Assembly: GCA_024803745.1 (NCBI GenBank)
Contig: JANJXV010000151.1
Coordinates: forward strand, 310,001 to 374,000
Length of the DNA stretch: 64,000 nucleotides
Source: Megascapheus bottae
Taxonomy: Eukaryota > Chordata > Mammalia > Rodentia > Geomyidae
Reading direction: 5' to 3'
Shown: positions 14,559-28,491 of the stretch, piece by piece
Layout of the letters: each line of letters starts with the position of its first letter
Numbering within the stretch: the first letter of the stretch is position 1
Made by a program: the position numbers and the translations under genes
Notes under the pieces: generated by a model
What the model saw: the letters and a program-made list of their open reading frames with translations, nothing else
Told to the model about the DNA's origin: nothing
Databases searched by the model: none

Positions 14559-16754
14559 CATTGTGATTTCACACACCTCCATTCTATGACTTCACACACC
14601 TCCATTATGACTTCACATAGCTCCATTCTATGACTTCACACACCTCCATTCTGTGCCTTCACACACCTTCATTCTATGACTTAACACACCTTCATTCTTA
14701 CTTCACAAACATCCATTCTATGATCACACACCTCCATTCTATTCTATGACTTCACACAACTCATTCTGACTTCACACACCTCCATTCCATGACTTCACAC
14801 ACCTCCATTGTTTGACTTCATGCACCTCCATTCTATGAGTTCACACACCTCCATTCTGTGACTGCACACACCTTTATTGTTTGATTTCACACACCTCCAT
14901 TCTTTGACTTCACACACCTCCTTTCCATGACTTCACACACCTCCATTCTATGAGTTCACACACCTCCATTCTATGAGTTCACACACCTCCATTTTGACTT
15001 CACAAACCTCCATTCTATGACTTCACACACCTTCATTCTTACTTCAGAAATATCCATTATATGACTTCACGCGCTTTCATTCTATGACTTCACAAATCTC
15101 CGTTCTGTGATTTCACACACCTCCATTCTGAGTTCACACACCTCCATTCTGTGACTTCACACACCTCCATTCTGTGACTTAACACACCTCCATTCTATGA
15201 CTTCACAGACCTCCATTCTGTGACTTCACACACCTTTATTGTTTGACTTCACACACCTCCATTCTGGGACTTCACACACCTCCATTGTGAGTTCACACAC
15301 CTCCATTCTGTGACTTCACACACCTCCATTCTGTGACTTCACACACCTCCATTCTGTGACTACACACATCTCCATTCTGTGACTTCACACACCTCCATTC
15401 TATGACTTCACACACCTCCATTCTGTGACTTCACACACCTCCATTCTGTGACTTCACACACCTCAATTTTGACTTCACACACTTCCATTCTTTGACTTCA
15501 CACACCTCCATTCTGTGACTTCACACACCACCATTGTTTGACTTCACACACCTCCCTTTTTGGACTTCACAAACCTCCATTCCATGACTTCACGCATCTC
15601 CTTTTTATGAGTTCGCACACCTCCATTTTGACTTCACACACCTACATTCTATGACTTCACACACCTTCATTCTACTTCAGAAACTTCCATTCTATGACTT
15701 CACACACCTCCATTCTATGACTTTACAAACCTCCATTCTGTGACTTCACACACCTCCATTCTGAGTTCACACACCTCAATTCTATGACTTCACACACCTC
15801 AATTCTGGCTTCACACACCTCCATTCTATGACTTCACACAATTCCTTTCTATGACTTCACACACCTCCATTCTTTGACTTCACACACCTCCATTGTGAAT
15901 TCACACACCTCCATTCTATGACTTCACACACCTCCATTATGACTTCACATAGCTCCATTCTATGACTTAACACATCTCCATTCTGTGCCTTCACACACCT
16001 CCATTCTATGACTTAACACACCTTCATTCTTACTTCACAAACATCCATTCTATGATCACACACCTCCATTCTATGACTTCACACACCTCCATTCTATAAC
16101 TTCACACACCTCCATGCTGTGACTTCACACACCTCAATTCTGTGACTTCACACACCTCCATTATGACTTCACACACCTCCATTCTATGACTTCACACACC
16201 TCCATTCTATGACTTCACACCTCCATTCTGTGATTTCACACACCTCCACTGTGAGTTCACACACCTCCATTCTGTGACTTCACACACCTCCAATCTGACT
16301 TCACACAGCTCCATTCTATGACTTCACACACCTCCATACTGTGACTTCACACACCTGCATTCTATGATTTCACACACCTCCCTTTGACTTCACACACCTC
16401 CATTCTATGACTTCACACAACTACATTCTGACTTCACATACCTCCATTCTGTGACTTCACACACCTCCATTCCATGACTTCACACACCTCCATTCTGTGA
16501 TTTCACACACCTCCATTCTGTGACTTCACACACCTTTATTGTTTGACTTCACACACCTCCATTGCATGACTTCACACACCTCTATTCTATGAGTTCACAA
16601 ACCTCCATTCTATGAGTTCACACACCTCCATTTTGACTTCACACACCTCCATTCTGTGACTTCACACACCTCCATTCTGTGACTTCACACACCTCCATTC
16701 TATGACTTCACACACCTACATTCTGTGACTTCACACACCTCCATTCTGTTACTT
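14559..16754. repeat. Module B, two units (14,559 and 15,891)
   Basis: The B landmarks are 1,332 bp apart, one monomer (23 bp) more than the 1,309-bp step seen elsewhere. The segment matches 6,425-7,397 at an offset of 8,134 bp up to 15,531 and then keeps the block lost in that copy. A visible difference is G at 15,073 (CACGCGC) against A at 6,939 (CACGCAC). It passes through TTCACACCTCC at 16,214 to the M landmark of 16,755. Confidence 0.85.
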
Positions 16755-18165
16755 CTCACACAGCTATTTTGACTTTACACACTTCCATTCTTTGAATTCA
16801 CACACCTCCATTCTGTGACTTCACACACATTAACATTGTTTGACTTCACACACCTCTATTTTTGGACTTCACACACCTCCATTCCATGACTTCACACATC
16901 TCCATTTTGTGAGTTCGCACACCTCCATTTTGCCTTCACACTCCTCCATTCTATGACTTCACACGCCTTCATTCTACTTCAGAAACATCCGTTCTATGAC
17001 TTCACAGACCTCCATTCTATGATTTCACAAACCTCCATTCTGTGACTTCACACACCTCCATTCTGAGTTCACACACCTCAATTCTGTGAATTCACACACC
17101 TCAATTCTGGCTTCACACACCTCCATTCTATGACTTCACACACTTCCATTCTATGACTTCACACACCTCCATTCTTTGACTTCACACACCTCCATTGTGA
17201 GTTCACACACCTCCAATCTGTGACTTCACACACCTCCATTCTTTGACTTCACACACCTCCATTCTGTGACTTCACACACCTCCATTCTATGACTTCACAC
17301 ACCTCCATTTTGACTTCACACACCTCCATTCTGTGACTTCACACACCTCCATTCTGTGACTTCACACACCTCCATTCTATGACTTCACACACCTACATTC
17401 TGTGACTTCACACACCTCCATTCTGTTACTTCTCACACAGCTATTTTGATTTTACACACTTCCATTCTTTGAATTCACACACCTCCATTCTGTGACTTCA
17501 CACACATTAACATTGTTTGACTTCACACACCTCTATTTTTGGACTTCACACACCTCCATTCCATGACTTCACACATCTCCATTTTATGAGTTCGCACACC
17601 TCCATTTTGCCTTCACACTCCTCCATTCTATGACTTCACACGCCTTCATTCTTCTTCAGAAACATCCGTTCTATGACTTCACAGACCTCCATTCTATGAT
17701 TTCACAAACCTCCATTCTGTGACTTCACACACCTCCATTCTGAGTTCACACACCTCAATTCTGTGAATTCACACACCTCAATTCTGGCTTCACACACCTC
17801 CATTCTATGACTTCACACACTTCCATTCTATGACTTCACACACCTCCATTCTTTGACTTCACACACCTCCATTGTGAGTTCACACACCTCCAATCTGTGA
17901 CTTCACACACCTCCATTCTTTGACTTCACACACCTCCATTCTGTGACTTCACACACCTCCATTCTATGACTTCACACACCTCCATTCTATGAATTCACAC
18001 ATCTCCATTCTGTGACTTCACACAACTCCATTCTATGACTTCCCACACCTCCATTCTGGGACTTCACACACCTCCATTCTGAGTTCACACACCTCCGTTC
18101 TGTGAATTAACACACCTTCATTCCGTGACTTCACACACCTTCCTTCTATGATTTCACACACCTCC
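16755..18165. repeat. Module M pair, copy 5 (16,755 and 17,432)
   Basis: An ordered M pair with the usual 677-bp step, exactly 3,629 bp after the pair at 13,126 and 13,803. Its second unit is followed by module C, not B. Near 18,145-18,180 it passes through TATGATTTCAC and two consensus monomers into CTATATTCTTTGAC. Confidence 0.86.
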
Positions 18166-19984
18166 ATTCTATGACTTCACACACCTCCATTCTATGACTT
18201 CACACACCTATATTCTTTGACTTCACACACCTCCATTTTGATTTCACACACATACATTCTGTGACTTCACACACCTCCATTTGTGACGTTATACACCACC
18301 ATTTTGACTTCACACACCTCCATTCTGTGACTTCACACACCTCCATTCTGTGACTTCACACACCTCCATTTTGACTTCACACACTTCCATTCTGTGACTT
18401 CACACACCTCCATTCTGTGACTTCGCACACCTATATTGTTTGACTTCACACACCTCCATTCTTTGACTTCACACACCTTCAGTCCATGACTTCCCACACC
18501 TATACTCTATCAGTTCTCACACATCCATTCTATGAGTTCACACACCACCATTTTGACTTCATACACCTCCATTCTATGACTTCACACACCTACATTCTTA
18601 CTTCAGGAACATCCATTTTATGAATTCACCCACCTCCATTCTATGACTTCACAAACCTCCATTCTATGACTTCACACACCTCCATTCTATGACTTCACAC
18701 ACCTCCATTCTATGACTTCACACACCTCCATTCTATGACTTCACACACATCCATTCTGTGACTTCACACACCTCCATTCTATGAGTTCACACACCTGCAT
18801 TGTGACATCACACACCTCCATTCTATGACTTCACACACCTCCATTCTAACTTCACACACCTCCATTCTGACTTCACAAACATCAATTCTGTGACTTCACA
18901 CACCTCCATGCTTTGACTTCACACAACTCCATTGTGAGTTCACACACCTCCATTCTGACTTCACAAACATCAATTCTGTGACCTCACACACATCAATTGT
19001 ACGACTTCACACACCTCCATTCTATGACTTCACACACCTCCATTCTATGACTTCACACACCTCCATTCTGACTTCACACACCTCCATTCTGACTTCACAA
19101 ACATCAATTCTGTGACTTCACACACCTCCATGCTTTGACTTCACACAACTCCATTGTGAGTTCACACACCTCCACTCTGACTTCACAAACATCAATTCTG
19201 TGACCTCACACACATCAATTCTACGACTTCACACACCTCCATTCTATAACTTCACACACCTCCATTCTATGACTTCACAAACTTCATTCTTTGACTTCAC
19301 ACACCTCCATTCTTTGACTTCACACAGCTCCATTGTGAGTTCACACACCTTCATTCTATGACTTCACACACCTCCATTCTGACTGCACACAGCTCCATTC
19401 TATGACTTCACACACCTCCATTCTGTGCCTTCATACATCTCCATTCTAGGACTTAACACACCTTCATTCTTACTTCACAAACATCCATTCTATGACTTCA
19501 CACACCTCCATTGTATGACTTCACACACCTCCATTCTATGACTTCACAAACCTCCATTCTGTGACTTCACACACCTCAATTCTGTGACTTCACACACCTA
19601 TATTATGACCTCACACACCTCCATTCTATGACTTTACACACCTCCATTCTATGACTTCACACACCTCCATTCTGAATTCACAAACCTCCATTCTGTGACT
19701 TTACGCACCTCCATTCTGTGACTCCACACACCTCCGTTCTGACTTCACACACCTCCATTCTATGACTTCACACACCTCCATTCTGTGACTTCACACACCT
19801 ACATTCTGTGAGTACACACATCTCCATTCTGTGACTTCACTCACCTCCATTCTATGACTTCACATACCTCCATTCTGTGACTTCACACTCCTCCATTCTG
19901 TGACTTCACACACCTCAATTTTGACTTCACACACTTCCATTCTTTGACTTCACACACCTCCATTCTGTGACTTCACACACCACC
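18166..19984. repeat. Module C, copy 2, with a 222-bp internal tandem duplication
   Basis: Monomer order follows the copy at 8,995, with ATCAG at 18,509 and GACTGCACACAGC at 19,381. The distance from ATCAG to the NcoI landmark is 1,476 bp against 1,254 bp in copy 1. The extra 222 bp are a direct tandem duplication: ATGCTTTGAC occurs at 18,908 and again at 19,130, each followed by TTCACACAACTCCATTGTG. The two halves differ at least at TTGTACGAC (about 18,996) against TTCTACGAC (about 19,218). Confidence 0.82.
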
Positions 19985-22538
19985 ATGGTTTAACTTCACA
20001 CACCTCCCTTTTTGGACTTCACACACCTCCATTCCATGACTTCACACATCTCCATTTTATGAGTTCGCACACCTCCATTTTGACTTCACACACCTACATT
20101 CTATGACTTCACACACCTTCATTCTATTTCAGAAACATCCATTCTATGACTTCACACACCTCCATTGTATGACTTTACAAACCTCCATTCTGTGACTTCA
20201 CACACCTCCATTCTGAGTTCACACACCTCAATTCTGTGACATCACACACCTCAATTCTGGCTTCACACACCTCCATTCTATGACTTCACACAATTCCTTT
20301 CTATGACTTCACACACCTCCATTCTTTGACTTCACACACCTCCATTGTGATTTCACACACCTCCATTCTATGACTTCACACACCTCCATTATGACTTCAC
20401 ATAGCTCCATTCTATGACTTCACACACCTCCATTCTGTGCCTTCACACACCTTCATTCTATGACTTAACACACCTTCATTCTTACTTCACAAACATCCAT
20501 TCTATGATCACACACCTCCATTCTATTCTATGACTTCACACAACTCATTCTGACTTCACACACCTCCATTCCATGACTTCACACACCTCCATTGTTTGAC
20601 TTCATGCACCTCCATTCTATGAGTTCACACACCTCCATTCTGTGACTGCACACACCTTTATTGTTTGATTTCACACACCTCCATTCTTTGACTTCACACA
20701 CCTCCTTTCCATGACTTCACACACCTCCATTCTATGAGTTCACACACCTCCATTCTATGAGTTCACACACCTCCATTTTGACTTCACAAACCTCCATTCT
20801 ATGACTTCACACACCTTCATTCTTACTTCAGAAATATCCATTATATGACTTCACGCACTTTCATTCTATGACTTCACAAATCTCCGTTCTGTGATTTCAC
20901 ACACCTCCATTCTGAGTTCACACACCTCCATTCTGTGACTTCACACACCTCCATTCTGTGACTTAACACACCTCCATTCTATGACTTCACAGACCTCCAT
21001 TCTGTGACTTCACACACCTTTATTGTTTGACTTCACACACCTCCATTCTGGGACTTCACACACCTCCATTGTGAGTTCACACACCTCCATTCTGTGACTT
21101 CACACACCTCCATTCTGTGACTTCACACACCTCCATTCTGTGACTACACACATCTCCATTCTGTGACTTCACAAACCTCCATTCTATGACTTCACACACC
21201 TCCATTCTGTGACTTCACACACCTCCATTCTGTGACTTCACACACCTCAATTTTGACTTCACACACTTCCATTCTTTGACTTCACACACCTCCATTCTGT
21301 GACTTCACACACCACCATTGTTTGACTTCACACACCTCCCTTTTTGGACTTCACAAACCTCCATTCCATGACTTCACGCATCTCCTTTTTATGAGTTCGC
21401 ACACCTCCATTTTGACTTCACACACCTACATTCTATGACTTCACACACCTTCATTCTACTTCAGAAACTTCCATTCTATGACTTCACACACCTCCATTCT
21501 ATGACTTTACAAACCTCCATTCTGTGACTTCACACACCTCCATTCTGAGTTCACACACCTCAATTCTATGACTTCACACACCTCAATTCTGGCTTCACAC
21601 ACCTCCATTCTATGACTTCACACAATTCCTTTCTATGACTTCACACACCTCCATTCTTTGACTTCACACACCTCCATTGTGAATTCACACACCTCCATTC
21701 TATGACTTCACACACCTCCATTATGACTTCACATAGCTCCATTCTAGGACTTCACACATCTCCATTCTGTGCCTTCACACACCTCCATTCTATGACTTAA
21801 CACACCTTCATTCTTACTTCACAAACATCCATTCTATGATCACACACCTCCATTCTATGACTTCACACACCTCCATTCTATAACTTCACACACCTCCATG
21901 CTGTGACTTCACACACCTCAATTCTGTGACTTCACACACCTCCATTATGACTTCACACACCTCCATTCTATGACTTCACACACCTCCATTCTATGACTTC
22001 ACACCTCCATTCTGTGATTTCACACACCTCCATTGTGAGTTCACACACCTCCATTCTGTGACTTCACACACCTCCAATCTGACTTCACACAGCTCCATTC
22101 TATGACTGCACACACCTCCATACTGTGACTTCACACACCTGCATTCTATGATTTCACACACCTCCCTTTGACTTCACACACCTCCATTCTATGACTTCAC
22201 ACAACTACATTCTGACTTCACACACCTCCATTCTGTGACTTCACACACCTCCATTCCATGACTTCACACACCTCCATTCTGTGATTTCACACACCTCCAT
22301 TCTGTGACTTCACACACCTTTATTGTTTGACTTCACACACCTCCATTGCATGACTTCACACACCTCTATTCTATGAGTTCACAAACCTCCATTCTATGAG
22401 TTCACACACCTCCATTTTGACTTCACACACCTCCATTCTGTGACTTCACACACCTCCATTCTGTGACTTCACACACCTCCATTCTATGACTTCACACACC
22501 TACATTCTGTGACTTCACACACCTCCATTCTGTTACTT
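19985..22538. repeat. Module B, two units (20,343 and 21,675)
   Basis: The segment opens with the NcoI landmark (CCATGG at 19,983) and has two B units 1,332 bp apart. It is 23 bp longer than 10,595-13,125, one monomer. TTCACACCTCC is at 21,998. It ends at the M landmark of 22,539, so 16,755-22,538 has the same M-C-B order as 8,241-13,125. Confidence 0.85.
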
Positions 22539-22670
22539 CTCACACAGCTATTTTGACTTTACACACTTCCATTCTTTGAATTCACACACCTCCATTCTGT
22601 GACTTCACACACATTAACATTGTTTGACTTCACACACCTCTATTTTTGGACTTCACACACCTCCATTCTA
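22539..22670. repeat. Truncated module M unit
   Basis: The M landmark CTCACACAGCTATTTTGAC at 22,539 is followed by the usual TTTGAATTCAC, ACATTAACATTG and TTTTTGGAC monomers. Just after TTTTTGGAC the expected CCATGAC monomer is replaced by TATGAC and TGAGTTCACAAACC. Only about 130 of 677 bp remain. This is the last M in the window. Confidence 0.82.
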
Positions 22671-23003
22671 TGACTTCACACACCTCCATTCTGAGTTCAC
22701 AAACCTCCATTCTGTGACTTTACGCACCTCCATTCTGTGACTCCACACACCTCCGTTCTGACTTCACACACCTCCATTCTATGACATCACACACCTCCAT
22801 TCTGTGACTTCACACACCTACATTCTGTGAGTACACACATCTCCATTCTGTGACTTCACTCACCTCCATTCTATGACTTCACATACCTCCATTCTTTGAC
22901 TTCACACTCCTCCATTCTGTGACTTCACACACCTCAATTTTGACTTCACACACTTCCATTCTTTGACTTCACACACCTCCATTCTGTGACTTCACACACC
23001 ACC
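22671..23003. repeat. Module C tail fragment
   Basis: From about 22,690 the sequence follows the end of module C: TTCACAAACCTCC, TTTACGCACC, GACTCCACACACCTCCG, GAGTACACACATCTCC, then TCAATTTTGAC. The same order is seen at 10,280-10,590 and 19,670-19,980. About 1.3 kb of C upstream of this point is absent. The join to the truncated M marks the end of the M/B/C domain. Confidence 0.78.
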
Positions 23004-25500
23004 ATGGTTTAACTTCACACACCTCCCTTTTTGGACTTCACACACCTCCATTCCATGACTTCACACATCTCCATTTTATGAGTTCGCACACCTCCATTTT
23101 GACTTCACACACCTACATTCTATGACTTCACACACCTTCATTCTATTTCAGAAACATCCATTCTATGACTTCACACACCTCCATTGTATGACTTTACAAA
23201 CCTCCATTCTGTGACTTCACACACCTCCATTCTGAGTTCACACACCTCAATTCTGTGACATCACACACCTCAATTCTGGCTTCACACACCTCCATTCTAT
23301 GACTTCACACAATTCCTTTCTATGACTTCACACACCTCCATTCTTTGACTTCACACACCTCCATTGTGATTTCACACACCTCCATTCTATGACTTCACAC
23401 ACCTCCATTATGACTTCACATAGCTCCATTCTATGACTTCACACACCTCCATTCTGTGCCTTCACACACCTTCATTCTATGACTTAACACACCTTCATTC
23501 TTACTTCACAAACATCCATTCTATGATCACACACCTCCATTCTATTCTATGACTTCAAACAACTCATTCTGATTCACACACCTCCATTCCATGACTTCAC
23601 ACACCTCCATTGTTTGACTTCATGCACCTCCATTCTATGAGTTCACACACCTCCATTCTGTGACTTCACACACCTTTATTTTTTGACTTCACACACCTCC
23701 ATTCTTTGACTTCACACACCTCCATTCCATGACTTCACACACCTCCATTCTATGAGTTCACACACCTCCATTCTATGAGTTCACACACCTCCATTTTGAC
23801 TTCACACACCTCCATTCTTTGACTTCATACACCTTCATTCTCACTTCAGAAACATCCATTCTATGACTTCACGCACCTACATTCTATGACTTCACAAACC
23901 TCCGTTCTGTGACCACACACCTCCATTCTGAGTTCCCACACCTCCATTCTGTGACTTCACGCACCTCCATCCTGACTTCACACACCTCCATTCTGACTTC
24001 ACAAACCTCAATTCTTTGACTTCACACACCTCCATTCTATGATTTCACACACTTCCATTCTATTAATTCACACACCTCCATTCCATGACTTCACACACCT
24101 CCATTCTATGAGTTCACACACCTCCATTCTATGAGTTCACACACCTCCATCCTGACTTCACACAGCTCCATTCTGACTTCACAAACCTCAATTCTTTGAC
24201 TTCACACACCTTCATTCTATGATTTCTCACACCTCCATTCTGTTAATTCACACACCACCATGCTGTTACTTCACACAACTCCATTCTATGACTTCCCTCA
24301 CCTCCATTGTGTGACTTCACACACCTCCATTCTGAGTTCACAAACCTACATTCGGTGACTTAACGCAACTCCATTCTGTGACTTCACACACCTCCGTTCT
24401 GACTTCACACACCTCCATTCTATGACTTCACACACCTCCATTCTGTGACTTCACACGCCTCAATTCTGTGACTTCACACACCTCCATTATGACTTCACAC
24501 ACCTCCATTCTATGACTTCACACACCTCCATTCTATGACTTCACCCACCTAAATTCTGTGACTTCGCACACCTCCGTTCTGAGTTCACACACCTCAATTC
24601 TGTGACTTCACACACCTCCATTCTGACTTCACCAAGCTCCATTCAATGACTTCACACACCTCCATTCTGTGACTTCGCACACCTCCAATCTGACCTCACA
24701 CAGCTCCACTCTATGCCTTCCCACACCTCCATTCTATGATTTCACACACCTCCATTCTATGACTTCACACACCTCCATTCTGTGATTTCACACACCTCCA
24801 TTCTGAGTTCAAACACCTCCGTTCTGTGACTTAACACAACTCCATTCTGTGACTTCAAACACCACCATTCTGAGTTCACACACCTCCATTCTGTGACTTC
24901 ACACACCTCCATTCTGACTTCAAACAGCTCCATTCCATGACTTCACACACCTCCATTCTGTGCCTACACACACCTCCATTCTATGACTTAACACACCTTC
25001 ATTCCTTCTTCACAAACATCCATTCTATGACTTCACACACCTCCATTCTATGACTTCACACACCTCCATTCTATGACTTCACAAACCTCCATTCTGTGAC
25101 TTCACACACCTCAATTCTGTGACTTCACACACCTCCATTATGAATTCACACACATCCATTCTATGACTTCACACACCTCCATTCTATGACTTCACACACC
25201 TTCATTCTGTGACTTCACACACCTCCATTCTGAGTTCACACACCTCCATTCTGTGACTTCACACAACTCCAATCTGACTTCACACAGCTCCATTCTATGA
25301 CTTCACACACCTCCTTTCTGTGACTTCACACACCTCCATTCTATGACTTCACACACCTCCATTGTGACTTCACAAACATCAATTCTGTGACTTCACACAA
25401 CTCCATTCTTACTTCACACACCTCCATTCTATGACTTCACACACCTCCATTCTGACTTCACACACCTCCATTCTATGACTTCACACATCTACATTCTGAC
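23004..25500. repeat. Module D, copy 1
   Basis: D opens like B (NcoI landmark at 23,002, CATTGTGATTTCAC at 23,362, TTCACATAGCTCC) and then carries its own markers: TTTATTTTTTGAC, TGTGACCACACACCTCC (GACCAC at 23,911), TTCCCACACC, CATCCTGAC, TATTAATTCAC, TTCACCAAGCTCC, TCAAACACCTCCG and TTCCTTCTTCAC. Compared with copies at 41,095 and 57,030 it has one GACCAC landmark where they have two 356 bp apart, so about 220 bp or more is missing near 24,150. The B-like start suggests D arose from B. Confidence 0.8.
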
Positions 25501-28491
25501 TTCACACACCTCCATTCTGTGACTTCACACACCTCCATTCCATGACTTCACACACCTCCATTCTGTGATTTCACACACCTCCATTCTGTGACTTCACACA
25601 CCTTTATTCTTTGACTTCACACAATGCATTCTTTGACTTCACACACCTTTATTCCATGACTTCACACACCTCCATTCTATGAGTTCTCAGACCTCCATTC
25701 TATGAGTTCACACACCTCCATTTTGACTTCATACACCTCCATTCTATGACTTCACACACATTCATTCTTATTCAGAAACATCCATTCTATGACTTCACAC
25801 ACCTCCATTCTATGACTTTACACACCTCCATTCTGTGACTTCACACACCTCCATTCCATGACTTCACACACCTCCATTCTTTGACTTCACACACCTCCAT
25901 TCTATGAGTTCACACGCCTCCATTTGTGACTCTACACACCACATTTTTGACTTCACACACCTCCATTCTGTGATTTCACACACCTCCATTCTGTGACTTC
26001 ACACACCTTTATTGTTTGACTTCACACACCTCCATTCTTTGACTTCACACATCTCCATTGCATGACTTCACACACCTCCATTCTATGAGTTCACAAACCT
26101 CCATTCTATGAGTTCACACACATCCATTTTGACTTCACACACCTCCATTCTGTGACTTCACACACCTCCATTCTGTGACTTCACACACCTCCATTCTATG
26201 ACTTCACACACCTACATTCTGTGACTTCACACACCTCCATTCTGTTACTTCACACACCTCCATTTTGACTTCACACACTTCCATTCTTTGAATTCACACA
26301 CCTCCATTCTGTGACTTCACCCACATTAACATTGTTTGACTTCACACACCTCTATTTTTGGACTTCACACACCTCCATTCCATGACTTCACACATCTCCA
26401 TTTTATGAGTTCGCACACCTCTATTTTGACTTCACACTCCTCCATTCTATGACTTCACACGCCTTCATTCTACTTCAGAAACATCCGTTCTATGACTTCA
26501 CACACCTCCATTCTATGATTTCACAAACCTCCATTCTGTGACTTCACACACCTCCATTCTGAGTTCACAAACCTCAATTCTGTGAATTCACACACCTCAA
26601 TTCTGGCTTCACACACCTCCAAACTATGACTTCACACACCTCCATTCTTTGACTTCACACACCTCCATTCTATGACTTCACACACCTCCATTCTATGAAT
26701 TCACACATCTCCATTCTGTGACTTCACACAACTCCATTCTATGACTTCCCACACCTCCATTCTGGGACTTCACACACCTCCATTCTGAGTTCCCACACCT
26801 CCATTCTATGACTTCACACACCTATATTCTTTGACTTCGCACACCTCCATTCTTTGACTTCACACACCTCCATTTTGAGTTCACACACATGCATTCTGTG
26901 ACTTCACACACCTCCATTTGTGACGTTACACACCACCATTTTGACTTCACACACCTCCATTCTGTGACTTCACACACCTGCATTCTGTGACTTCACACAC
27001 CTCCATTTTGACTTCACACACTTCCATTCTGTGACTTAACACACCTCCATTCTGTGACTTCGCACACCTCCATTGTTTGACTTCACACACCTCCATTCTT
27101 TGAATTCACACACCTCCATTCCATGACTTCACAAACCTCTACTCTATCAGTTCACACACATCCATTCTATGAGTTCACACACCACCATTTTGACTTCATA
27201 CACCTCTATTCTATGACTTCACACACCTACCTTCTTACGTCAGGAACATCCATTTTATGAATTCACCCACCTCCATTCTACGACTTCAAAAACCTCCATT
27301 CTATGACTTCACACACCTCCATTCTATGACTTCACACACCTCCATTCTGTGATTTCACACACCTCCATGATGTGACTTCACTCAACTCGATGCTGTGACT
27401 TCACACACCTCCATTATGACTTCACACACCTCCATTCTATGACTTCACACACCTCCATTCTATGACTTCACACCTCCATTCTGTGATTTCACACACCTCC
27501 ATTCTGAGTTTACACACCTCCTTTCTGTGACTTCACACACCTCCAATCTGACTTCACACAGCTCCATTCTATTACTTCACACACCTCCATACTGTGACTT
27601 CACACACCTCCATTCTCTGATTTCACTCACCTCCCTTTGACTTCACAAACCTCCATTCTATGACTTCACACAACTCCATTCTGACTTCACACACCTCCAT
27701 TCTGTGACTTCACACATCCATTCCATGACTTCACACACCTCCATTCCATGACTTCACACACCTCCATTCGATGACTTCACACACCTCCATTCTATGATTT
27801 CACACACCTCCCTTGTGACTTCACACACCTCCATTCTATGACTTCACACATCTACATTCTGACTTCACACACCTCCATTTTGACTTCATACACCTCCATT
27901 CTATGACTTCACACACATTCATTCTTATTCAGAAACATCCATTCTATGACTTCACACACCTCCATTCTATGACTTTACACACCTCCATTCTGTGACTTCA
28001 CACACCTCCATTCCATGACTTCACACACCTCCATTCTTTGACTTCACACACCTCCATTCTATGAGTTCACACACCTCCATTTGTGACTCTACACACCACA
28101 TTTTTGACTTCACACACCTCCATTCTGTGATTTCACACACCTCCATTCTGTGACTTCACACACCTTTATTCTTTGACTTCACACAATGCATTCTTTGACT
28201 TCACACACCTTTATTCCATGACTTCACACACCTCCATTTTATGAGTTCTCAGACCTCCATTCTATGAGTTCACACACCTCCATTTTGACTTCATACACCT
28301 CCACTCTATGACTTCACACACATTCATTCTTATTCAGAAACATCCATTCTATGACTTCACACACCTCCATTCTATGACTTTACACACCTCCATTCTGTGA
28401 CTTCACACACCTCCATTCCATGACTTCACACACCTCCATTCTTTGACTTCACACACCTCCGTTCTATGAGTTCACACCCCTCCATTTTTGA
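25501..28491. repeat. Module F, irregular first part
   Basis: F is marked by TTTATTCTTTGAC, TTCACACAATGCATTC, ATTCTTATTCAGAAAC, and GACTCTACACACCACATTT (CTCTACAC at 25,930, 28,087 and 28,492). The step of 2,157 bp is shorter than the regular F steps, and the 405-bp step is a small tandem duplication of the ATTCTTATTCAGAAAC and CTCTACAC segment. An M-like block with CCACATTAAC (26,321), TTTTTGGAC (26,355), TTCGCAC (26,410) and TTCAGAAAC (26,474) is embedded. Around 27,350-27,480 it carries TTCACACCTCC (27,467) in place of the long C-like stretch found in later copies. Confidence 0.76.

Larger units (their letters stand above)
10475..15531. repeat. Long direct duplication, copy B (offset 8,134 bp)
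   Basis: Second copy of 2,341-7,397. Base differences read directly include 4,488 G / 12,622 T, 5,261 T / 13,395 A and 6,939 A / 15,073 G, with a further cluster near 7,010-7,060 / 15,145-15,190. Differences are clearly rarer than between neighbouring monomers, so the duplication is recent or was homogenised recently; an assembly error is less likely because the differences are real single-base changes. Confidence 0.86.
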
